Source: Paenibacillaceae bacterium GAS479
GTDB taxonomy: Bacteria; Bacillota; Bacilli; Paenibacillales; Paenibacillaceae
Direction: 5' to 3'
Assembly (NCBI GenBank): GCA_900105225.1
Contig: LT629764.1
Coordinates: 3,864,501-3,928,500 of the forward strand
Length of the DNA stretch: 64,000 nt
Shown here: positions 48,308 through 55,603 of the stretch, in pieces
Position numbering within the stretch: the stretch's first letter is position 1
Layout: every line of letters begins with the position of its first letter
Made by a program: the position numbers and the translations under genes
Notes under the pieces: model-generated
What the model was told of the DNA's origin: nothing
What the model saw: only the letters and a program-made list of their open reading frames with translations
Database searches by the model: none

Positions 48308-48489
48308 AGGAGGGAGAAGGGGAGTGGAACTACGCTTACTTCGCCCTCAATGAATATGGCATTTTGCCATGGGATTTTGCTGAGCTGAACGTCAGGAAAA
48401 AAGCGGCGCTGATCGGCATGATCCGGGTTCGATTGGACTCGGAAAAACGGGCAAAGCTGCAAAGCGGCTCGCGCTCTGGGAAACGCTGA
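48301..48489 (+). CDS. frameshift extension of the tail chaperone (gpT-like)
   Basis: This frame has no ATG with a ribosome site, but it encodes 62 residues with conserved-looking content: WNYAYFALNEYGILPWDFAE and NVRKKAALIGMIRVRLDSEK. Such a domain is the T part of lambda gpGT-type fusions, which binds the tube protein. It is reached from xkdN by the -1 slip at 48295-48301. About 160 bases without a recognisable element separate its stop from the tape-measure gene. Confidence 0.7.
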   Translation, partial: RLEEGEGEWNYAYFALNEYGILPWDFAELNVRKKAALIGMIRVRLDSEKRAKLQSGSRSGKR

Positions 48490-48651
48490 TCGCAATCTGA
48501 TAAGCGATTGGCGTTCTGTGAAGTGACGATCGGAACTTGGTAAGCACCCTAGCATTCAGGCAAGCGCGGATCGCGTTTTGTTCCACTCGGACTAGTTCGG
48601 GACAAAGTCTACGCTTGCTAGCTTGAAGAAAAGGGGAAGGAGGTTTTAATT

Positions 48652-51120
48652 ATAGCAACTTTACAAGCGACGATTGTACTCTATGACCGATTTACATCAG
48701 GACTCGAGAAGGTGAACAAAACACTGGAGCGGACGAATGAGCTTAGCGACAACTTGAAACAAAAGCTCTCGACTCCGCTGAAACTGACGGTTCAAAGCGA
48801 TTCGGCAATGAAAAAACTAAATGATCTGCAGACGAAGCTGAAGCAAATGAAAGACGCGGAAATGAATATTAAACTGAATACTTCTTCGGTTAACCGCGAT
48901 ACAAGCAAGCTTCGCAAACAAATTGGAAAAAGTTTAAGTGAAAAGCCCTTTGAGATTGGTGTCGAGGCTACTTCAGCTACTCCGGCAAATCAGAAATCCA
49001 GTACCGCATCGAAGCTGATTAATATTTTTGGCACAATTGGTCCCCTTGTGAGTGGGATTGGTGGCGTTTATAAGCTGGTTACGGCAATTAGTGCAGGCGG
49101 CGGGTTGAAAGGAACGCTGGCCTCGCTTGCCGGCGGAGGTGCAGCCGGTGCGGCACTCGGCGCTACAGCCGTGGGAGGACTCGCAGTCGCTGGCGGGGCG
49201 GCTGCAGCTGGCGGGGTTACCACAGCTGGTGCATCAGCAGGTGCGAAAGGGCTAGCAGGCGTTCAAACGCTACTAAGTGGTGTGACCTCAGCCTATAACG
49301 CTATCGCTCCGATATTCAAAAGCTCTGTTGGTCAAGCCATGAATCAGCAGGAAACGGTCGATCGTTTTGCGGTTGCGGCTGGAAGTGACACAGGCGGCCA
49401 AGCGATATTCGATGCAGTGAGCAAGCAAGCGTTAGCGAGCAATTATGCTCCGCAGGAGGCTCAACAGTCGGCTATGGAGTTAGTTCGTGTCACGACGGAC
49501 CCGGCACAGCTTACGGCGCTGAATGGTTTGGCAATGCGGATGCAGAAGCTGAATCCTTCTGGAAGCCTGGCTGATTCGGCCGCATCACTCAAGGAATTTA
49601 TGGGTGGAGACGCCTCTGCTTTGTTGGCAGGAATGGGATTAACCGACAAGCAGCTTCAGGACAGCGGTGCGTCGGCTGCAGTTGCCTCCGGTGACATGGA
49701 TTCATTTTTGCGATCGATGGATAGCTTGCTCTCCGGACAAGGGATGAGCGAGGCTGACTTTGGCAAGCTGACCCAAACACCCGCAGGAAAAATGGAAGGT
49801 TTGCAGCAGCGGGCTCAATTCCAATTTGGCCAGGCTGGCATGCCCGCCATGGAGACGCTTATTCCGGTCATGGACAAGCTTATGGCGGCTTTTGATTCTG
49901 GAAAGTTCGAACCCTTTTTCAACATGCTTTCTGCCGGACTGATGCTGGTTGCCAAGCTTATTTCTGCGGCAGCGGATGCTGTTTTGTTCCTAATGGACCT
50001 CTTCTCCTCTAACGGTGATGTTATAACAAATGTGTTGACCGTTCTTGTTACGATGCTGTTACCACTGATGGCGTTCCTGCTGTGGAGCATGATTGCGCCG
50101 ATTGTCATGATTGCTGCAGCTTGGCTAATGGCCAACTGGCCGATTCTGCTTGTTATTGCTGCCATTGGGCTGCTCGTGTATTGGCTGCTACAGACAGGCA
50201 CTTCGGCAGGGCAAATTATCGGTTTTATCGTCGGCGCGTTTTATTATTTAGGGGCGTCAATTTATAACATGATCGCAGTAGTTTGGAACCTCTTCGCGAC
50301 CTTTGCTGAGTTCCTTATCAATTTGTTCGTCGATCCGGTTTATGCGATACAGAAGCTATTTTACGATCTTGCGATGCTCTTCGGAGACAATCTCTATCAA
50401 ATGCTCCTAGCAGCAGAAACCTTCGCTGGCGGGTTCATGAAGGTCATACTTCAGGCAGTAAATGGCATTATTGGCGGCGTAAACAAGCTCATGAGCGGAA
50501 TCAGTAAGGTGTTCAATATTGATATAAAAGCCATTCAAGAGCTTGATACCGATAATCTCAATGTGCTCAGTGATTCACTCAAAGGAATGATGGACGGAAT
50601 TGAGCCTCCTACATCAAGCAAGGATACGATCAAAATACCGAGATTGGGGTCAAAGAATGCAGCTGCAGCCTTTGGCGAGGGGTATAAGGATGGCAATGCT
50701 CTAACGAAGGACTTCACGGAAACATTGAAAGGCAAGGATGAATCCCTCAAGGATAAATTCAAGGGTGAAGATGATTTTAACGGCAAGGGCGGTGGCATGG
50801 AGGAAAAAACCAAAAACATGATGAATGGGATGGGCGGAACTTCTCCGGGCGGTAATATCGGTAATATCGGTAATATCGATAAAGTCGGTGAAGTCGGCAG
50901 CATCGGTGAAGAGGTCGATATTGGAAGCGAGGATCTTAAAGTAATGCGTGATCTCGCAGAGATGAAAGCCATTCAGAATTTCGTGACGCTTACGCCTACG
51001 GTACAGGTTACGACGGGGCCTGTAAGCAGTCAGGTGGATGTGGACGATGTCGTACGAAAAATTACGGGCACTATGAAACAAGAAATCGAGTCCTCCGCAC
51101 AAGGAGTGTATGGATTCTGA
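48652..51120 (+). CDS. xkdO: tail tape measure protein
   Basis: The protein of about 822 residues sets tail length. It has a coiled N-terminus (YDRFTSGLEKVNKTLERTNE), an Ala/Gly-rich stretch (about 145-195), and a soluble middle. A hydrophobic block (about 465-560, several membrane-spanning segments) follows, and an acidic tail with short NIG repeats. The usual starts are poor: GTG 48712 has no ribosome site. AAGGAGG at 48637 points to ATA 48652 (or ATT 48649), adding ATLQATIVLYDRFTSGLEKV, which matches the typical tape-measure N-terminus. At this length the tail would be rather short (inference from residue count). Confidence 0.85.
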   Translation: MATLQATIVLYDRFTSGLEKVNKTLERTNELSDNLKQKLSTPLKLTVQSDSAMKKLNDLQTKLKQMKDAEMNIKLNTSSVNRDTSKLRKQIGKSLSEKPFEIGVEATSATPANQKSSTASKLINIFGTIGPLVSGIGGVYKLVTAISAGGGLKGTLASLAGGGAAGAALGATAVGGLAVAGGAAAAGGVTTAGASAGAKGLAGVQTLLSGVTSAYNAIAPIFKSSVGQAMNQQETVDRFAVAAGSDTGGQAIFDAVSKQALASNYAPQEAQQSAMELVRVTTDPAQLTALNGLAMRMQKLNPSGSLADSAASLKEFMGGDASALLAGMGLTDKQLQDSGASAAVASGDMDSFLRSMDSLLSGQGMSEADFGKLTQTPAGKMEGLQQRAQFQFGQAGMPAMETLIPVMDKLMAAFDSGKFEPFFNMLSAGLMLVAKLISAAADAVLFLMDLFSSNGDVITNVLTVLVTMLLPLMAFLLWSMIAPIVMIAAAWLMANWPILLVIAAIGLLVYWLLQTGTSAGQIIGFIVGAFYYLGASIYNMIAVVWNLFATFAEFLINLFVDPVYAIQKLFYDLAMLFGDNLYQMLLAAETFAGGFMKVILQAVNGIIGGVNKLMSGISKVFNIDIKAIQELDTDNLNVLSDSLKGMMDGIEPPTSSKDTIKIPRLGSKNAAAAFGEGYKDGNALTKDFTETLKGKDESLKDKFKGEDDFNGKGGGMEEKTKNMMNGMGGTSPGGNIGNIGNIDKVGEVGSIGEEVDIGSEDLKVMRDLAEMKAIQNFVTLTPTVQVTTGPVSSQVDVDDVVRKITGTMKQEIESSAQGVYGF

Positions 51121-51204
51121 TTACTGCCAAGTTCAGGAATAGAGTTAACGTTGCAAATCTCTATACGGATGTGACGGATTGCGGAGAAACGCAGGAGGTA
51201 AGTC

Positions 51205-51999
51205 ATGGCGATTGTTTATGAAAGGAAGAAACATAAACCAGTAGTGCTGCTGCCTCCCTTCATGATCAGGCTGGAGTTTAATAGCGGGGCGGAAGGCTGG
51301 TCGTTGCCAGTGCTGCCTGGCAAGCTCTCGATCCGCCGCAGTGGTGCTGGAAAAGGCTTTTCCATGATCGGTTCGGGAAGAATCTCGACCATTGAGAAAC
51401 CTGAACTAGCAGAAATTGAATTTGAGAGTTTTTTTCCGGCGAATCCTCAGCCATTTATCCGTGAGGCGGTCCCTGAAGCGGTTCGTGAGAGGGCCCGTGA
51501 GACGGTTCCTAGGAGGGTCCGTGGGTCGGAAGTTAAAACACCAGCAGAGTATGTTGACGACATCAACCGTTGGATGAAGTCCGGTTACCCGCTGCGCTTT
51601 GTCTATGGGGGAAGCGGCGAAATAGGTCGACGCGGAGCGATCCGGTTGCCGATGTCGATCGTTTCGTTCGATCGCTGGGAAGAGGCGGGATCACCGGGAG
51701 ATGTTTACTACAGCATCAAGCTGAAAGAATACATCTTTTATTCTCCAATTAAGATTCGGACCGCAGGAGAAGGCTCGAGTAAAATGGTTGCGGAGCCGTC
51801 CAAGCGAGCCGATCTCCGTGTACCGGCGAAGACGTATACCGTTGTAAAAGGCGATACACTTCTACGCATCAGCATGAAGCTGTATGACGGTGATAGCAGC
51901 CGCTGGCGCGAGATTCAAAAGTTGAACGGATTGTCTGATGCTGATTTGAAAAAGCTGAAGATCGGGCAGTTGCTCAAAGTACCGCCGCCAAAGGAGTGA
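51205..51999 (+). CDS. xkdP: LysM-domain tail hub protein
   Basis: The 264-residue protein is XkdP-like. Its N-terminal part (SLPVLPGKLSIRRSGAGKGF; AEIEFESFFPANPQP) and middle (YVDDINRWMKSGYPLRFVYG) are typical, and residues 215-262 form one LysM domain (TYTVVKGDTLLRISMKLYDG ... IGQLLKVPPP) that would bind peptidoglycan at the tip. Residues 92-117 (EAVPEAVRERARETVPRRVR) look like an inserted degenerate repeat. GGAGGTAA precedes the ATG. Confidence 0.88.
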   Translation: MAIVYERKKHKPVVLLPPFMIRLEFNSGAEGWSLPVLPGKLSIRRSGAGKGFSMIGSGRISTIEKPELAEIEFESFFPANPQPFIREAVPEAVRERARETVPRRVRGSEVKTPAEYVDDINRWMKSGYPLRFVYGGSGEIGRRGAIRLPMSIVSFDRWEEAGSPGDVYYSIKLKEYIFYSPIKIRTAGEGSSKMVAEPSKRADLRVPAKTYTVVKGDTLLRISMKLYDGDSSRWREIQKLNGLSDADLKKLKIGQLLKVPPPKE

Positions 52000-52003
52000 G
52001 GCG

Positions 52004-52993
52004 ATGCTGAAAATTGAGGTGGATAATCGGAACGGCCGATTATGGGATGTGACAGGAATGGTGTCGGATCTGAGCTGGAGGACATCACGAGCCGGAAAAG
52101 CCGGTACGTTGGAGTTTTCCATTGTGCGGAACCGCAGCTTGGAGCTGGACGAGCAGTTACCGCTCGCCTGCGGCAATGTCGTGCGTGTTTGGCATGGAGA
52201 CAGGCGGTTGTTTTACGGGTTTATTTTCACCCTGGATGAGAATCAGGATCGGGTCATAAGTGTCAAGGCTCAGGATCAACTGCGTTATCTGCTCGAAACG
52301 GACACGTATGTGAAAGCGAATGTGACTGCTACGCAGGTTATTAAAGACCAAGCAATGGCGACAAAGAGCCCGTTAGGCCCAATTGCTGACACCGTTCATG
52401 TGATTCCGAAGTTCAGTCAGGATGGACAGAAGCGGCTTGATATGATTTTTAAAGCGCTGGATGACACGATGATGGCAAAAGGTCGATTGTATATCTTTTA
52501 TGATGAAGCTGGCCAATTGGTACTACGGGATGTCATGGACATGAAGGCTGAAATCATTGTTGGTGACAACAGCTTGCTATATGGCTTCTCTTTGAGCCGC
52601 AGCATCGACAGTGAGACGTATAACCGCGTCAAGCTCGTCCGTGATAACAAGGAGACGGGGCGGCGGGATGTATATATTGAGCAGGATAGCGCATCAATTG
52701 CCCGCTGGGGCCAGCTGCAGTTCTATCAAAAAGTGGACGAGAAGCTGAATGAGGAGCAGATCAAGGAGATATCGCATCGTATCATGCAGCTGAAAAACCG
52801 CGAGCAGCGGAAGTTCAGCCTTGAGGCGCTTGGACATCCCGGTATTCGGGGCGGCTCAGTTGTGCAAGTGACGATCGAGCAGCTTGGACTGAATCGCAAT
52901 TTTTTGGTAGAGGAATGCACTCATAATTACAAGGGACAGGAACACACGATGCAGCTTGAACTGCGCGTGTTTGACGGTCTGATCGAGGAATGA
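52004..52993 (+). CDS. xkdQ: phage late control D-like baseplate hub protein
   Basis: The 329-residue protein matches XkdQ/YqbQ: MLKIEVDNRNGRLWDVTGMV, VRVWHGDRRLFYGFIFTLDE, KAQDQLRYLLETDTYVKANV and YGFSLSRSIDSETYNRVKLV, ending LELRVFDGLIEE. It builds the hub through which the tube passes. It starts four bases after xkdP, with GGAGTGAGG as ribosome site. Confidence 0.9.
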   Translation: MLKIEVDNRNGRLWDVTGMVSDLSWRTSRAGKAGTLEFSIVRNRSLELDEQLPLACGNVVRVWHGDRRLFYGFIFTLDENQDRVISVKAQDQLRYLLETDTYVKANVTATQVIKDQAMATKSPLGPIADTVHVIPKFSQDGQKRLDMIFKALDDTMMAKGRLYIFYDEAGQLVLRDVMDMKAEIIVGDNSLLYGFSLSRSIDSETYNRVKLVRDNKETGRRDVYIEQDSASIARWGQLQFYQKVDEKLNEEQIKEISHRIMQLKNREQRKFSLEALGHPGIRGGSVVQVTIEQLGLNRNFLVEECTHNYKGQEHTMQLELRVFDGLIEE

Positions 52994-53007
52994 GGGAGGG
53001 ATGGAAA

Positions 53008-53304
53008 ATGAGCATTAATGATGCGGTCAAACAGATCGTAAAACACTCCTTCGAGGCGCAGCAGCTCACCAAGGCGATGTACGGCACAGTCAGCTCGGCA
53101 GAGCCGCTTGAGGTAACGATCGAGCAGCGCTTCACGATCACGGAGGAATTTCTCACGGTCCCGGAGCATTTGACTTCACAAGAGCTAGAGCTTGAAGGCA
53201 AACGGATCTTTCTGCGGAGGGGGCTGACCGTTGGTGACAAGCTGATTTTGCTGCGCTCGGAAGGTGGTAGTCCCTACGTGGTAATCGGGAGGCTGGAAAC
53301 ATGA
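53008..53304 (+). CDS. DUF2577-like baseplate protein (XkdR-type)
   Basis: The 98-residue protein reads MSINDAVKQIVKHSFEAQQL, TKAMYGTVSSAEPLEVTIEQ and LRRGLTVGDKLILLRSEGG, the DUF2577/XkdR pattern: an OB-like fold near the baseplate hub. ATG 53008 follows GAGGGAGGGATGG; the in-frame ATG at 52990 lies upstream of that site and overlaps xkdQ. Its stop overlaps the next start (ATGA). Confidence 0.82.
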   Translation: MSINDAVKQIVKHSFEAQQLTKAMYGTVSSAEPLEVTIEQRFTITEEFLTVPEHLTSQELELEGKRIFLRRGLTVGDKLILLRSEGGSPYVVIGRLET

Positions 53305-53669
53305 GCTTGCCGGAAGGAGCGGCCGCTTTTGTCGCGGCACAGCAAGTTGATCAGCCGAGCCGGACGTACCGGCTGAATTTGGATGGACGGACGGGCGGCA
53401 TGGTAGACGGTATGGAGGCGGTGCAGCAGTTCGTATTCAAGCAGCTGCAGACGGAACGCTGGGAGCATGATATTTATTCCGGACGCATCGGTCATGAGCT
53501 GCTGAGCTCTGATGCCGCCGGCGCCGTCGAAGAAGCGCTGCTAATCGATGAACGGATTTTGGCGATAGAGGATATGGAAATGAATCAGACCGGCGACGAG
53601 CTTACGCTTTCGTTTTCGGTCTTTTCGGTGTTTGGGTCTTTTCAGAGCGAGGTGAGCGTGGATGTATGA
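53301..53669 (+). CDS. xkdS: DUF2634 baseplate protein
   Basis: The 122-residue protein shows the gp25-like/XkdS pattern: RTYRLNLDGRTGGMVDGMEA, VQQFVFKQLQTERWEHDIYS and IDERILAIEDMEMNQTGDEL. It links sheath and baseplate. Coupled by ATGA to the gene before and overlapping the next gene by eight bases. Confidence 0.88.
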   Translation: MSLPEGAAAFVAAQQVDQPSRTYRLNLDGRTGGMVDGMEAVQQFVFKQLQTERWEHDIYSGRIGHELLSSDAAGAVEEALLIDERILAIEDMEMNQTGDELTLSFSVFSVFGSFQSEVSVDV

Positions 53670-54738
53670 ACATCAGACGTATTTAGCGATATTGGAACGA
53701 ATGCTGGACCGGGTACCGGATGAGGTGGACAAGCGGGAGGGCAGCATCATCTTTGATGCTCTTGCGCCTGCCGCAGCTGAAATGGCAGGGTTCTATCAGG
53801 AGCTGGACATCCAGTATGGACTTTCCTTTGCGGACACAGCTACCGGCGAGTTTCTGACGCGAAGGGCCGCTGAACATGGAGTGAGGCGCAGACCGGCGTC
53901 AACATCGACTCGTATAGGGAAATTTTATGACTCGGCGGAGGCCCCGATGGAGGTATTGCTTGGATCACGCTTCGCTGCATCAGGAATTGCCTATGCAGTG
54001 CGCGAGCGTGAAGCCGCTGGTGTGTTTCGGCTGGAGGCGGAGACAGTCGGCTCAGTCGGCAATGTGTACTCAGGCATGTTGCTGCCGTTGGATTATATTC
54101 CGGGCTTGGCTCGTGCCGAGCTAACGGATGTTATTGTGCCGGGCGAAGAGGAGGAGACGGACAGCGAGCTCAGAGCCCGATTCGTACAAGCGGTGAATGA
54201 GCAGCCCTTCGGAGGGAATCTTGCGGATTATCGCGCCAAAATCGGCGGTTTGCCGGGGATAGGCGGCGTTAAGATTTACCCTGCATGGAATGGCGGCGGC
54301 ACGGTAAAGGCCACGATTATCGGCAGTGATTATGAGCCGCCGAACACTGGTCTCGTGGAAGAGGTTCAGACGATAATCGATCCCGGGAAAACCGGGCAGG
54401 GAATTGGCATGGCCCCGATTGGCCATAAGGTTACGATTGCTCCGGCACTTCCGATCGCGATGAATATCGTGACGCAGCTCACTTTGCAGGCAGGGACGAC
54501 TACCGCTCAGTTGGAAAGGGACGTGCGGACGGCGATAGAAGCTTATTTCTTGTCGCTTAGGCGCTCCTGGTCCGGGGAGGATCGGCTTGTCGTACGGATT
54601 TCCCAGCTGGAAACTCGTATTTTGAGCATTCCAGGCATTGCAGACATTACGGGAACAACTCTTAATGGCTCGCCTGTGAATGTTGAGTTACAAGCTGATG
54701 AGGTGCCAAAAGCAGGGACGGTGACGCTCCATGGCTGA
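53662..54738 (+). CDS. xkdT: baseplate J/gp47 family protein
   Basis: The 358-residue protein is the baseplate wedge: MLDRVPDEVDKREGSIIFDA, FADTATGEFLTRRAAEHGVR, EEEETDSELRARFVQAVNEQ and GGNLADYRAKIGGLPGIGGV are classic for gpJ/XkdT. The C-terminal part (TAIEAYFLSLRRSWSGEDRL) is also conserved. It overlaps the following gene by eight bases. Confidence 0.92.
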   Translation: MYEHQTYLAILERMLDRVPDEVDKREGSIIFDALAPAAAEMAGFYQELDIQYGLSFADTATGEFLTRRAAEHGVRRRPASTSTRIGKFYDSAEAPMEVLLGSRFAASGIAYAVREREAAGVFRLEAETVGSVGNVYSGMLLPLDYIPGLARAELTDVIVPGEEEETDSELRARFVQAVNEQPFGGNLADYRAKIGGLPGIGGVKIYPAWNGGGTVKATIIGSDYEPPNTGLVEEVQTIIDPGKTGQGIGMAPIGHKVTIAPALPIAMNIVTQLTLQAGTTTAQLERDVRTAIEAYFLSLRRSWSGEDRLVVRISQLETRILSIPGIADITGTTLNGSPVNVELQADEVPKAGTVTLHG

Positions 54739-55315
54739 ACCGCTGCTGAGCCGACTGCCGGAATTTTATGGGGAGAGTAGGGAGTTTAAGGAGCTTTTGG
54801 CAGCGGAGGACGCCGAGATAACGGCGGCGGAGTCGGCGGTATTGCGCCTGCTGGAAGATCAATTTGTCATGACAGCGGGGCAAGAGGCTCTTCGCCGGCG
54901 TGAGCGAGTGCTGGGCATTTTGGCGGATGAAGTGGTCGAGACGCTGGCATTCCGCAGGATGCGGATCGTTAATCGTTACTCAACGAAGCCTCCTTTTACG
55001 CTGCGTTATTTGCAGGATCGGCTAGACTATCTGGCGGGTCCTGGAAGAGCACTGGCCGAGGTGGACCTGGATGATTACGTGCTGACCGTGTCGGCAGCGA
55101 TTCAGGATGCTTCGCTGTTCCGCGAAGTGGAGCGGACGATCCAAGCTGTCAAACCTGCCAATCTCGTTTATGAGCAGCAGACCGCGGTTGCCGACACGCT
55201 GCTGTTACGTGAGAGTGTTCGTTATCATCCGCTTGCGAGGGAGACTCGGCTTGGAAGCTGGAAGCTGGGGGCGATTGCCTTTACCACTGAAGGAGAAGAG
55301 GTGATTGTGAAATGA
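54731..55315 (+). CDS. xkdU: YmfQ/DUF2313 tail protein
   Basis: The 194-residue protein begins LLSRLPEFYGESREFKELLA, contains FVMTAGQEALRRRERVLGI, RYSTKPPFTLRYLQDRLDYL and VERTIQAVKPANLVYEQQTA, as in XkdU/YmfQ (gpI-like). It caps the wedge and carries the fibre. Overlaps both neighbours by a few bases. Confidence 0.88.
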   Translation: MAEPLLSRLPEFYGESREFKELLAAEDAEITAAESAVLRLLEDQFVMTAGQEALRRRERVLGILADEVVETLAFRRMRIVNRYSTKPPFTLRYLQDRLDYLAGPGRALAEVDLDDYVLTVSAAIQDASLFREVERTIQAVKPANLVYEQQTAVADTLLLRESVRYHPLARETRLGSWKLGAIAFTTEGEEVIVK

Positions 55316-55596
55316 TTCCGGCTCTTTTCATGAATGATGTGGCCACCTATATCAACAACCGAATTGCTAGAGTCTCTCTTAATAGCGGCGCGTTATTACT
55401 GACGGATTTCACGGTGAAGCAGGCGAACGGCGGCGTTGTTGAGCTGCGTTACTATATTCCGGCAGGCCGTGTCAGGACGGTGAGCAAGATTGAGCTTCAA
55501 GACAGCAGCGGAGCGGTGTTGAGCAGCAATGCGGTCGATATTCCTGTTCTATCCGATACGCTGATGGTGCAGTCCATTACGCTACAGGAGGTATAA
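55312..55596 (+). CDS. small tail protein next to the fibre
   Basis: The 94-residue beta-rich protein (ATYINNRIARVSLNSGALLL; ELRYYIPAGRVRTVSKIELQ) sits between xkdU and the fibre gene, where PBSX-like islands often have a protein of this size. Coupled by ATGA to xkdU. I do not know its exact role; a fibre attachment or chaperone function is guesswork. Confidence 0.65.
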   Translation: MIPALFMNDVATYINNRIARVSLNSGALLLTDFTVKQANGGVVELRYYIPAGRVRTVSKIELQDSSGAVLSSNAVDIPVLSDTLMVQSITLQEV

Positions 55597-55603
55597 CATT
55601 AGC

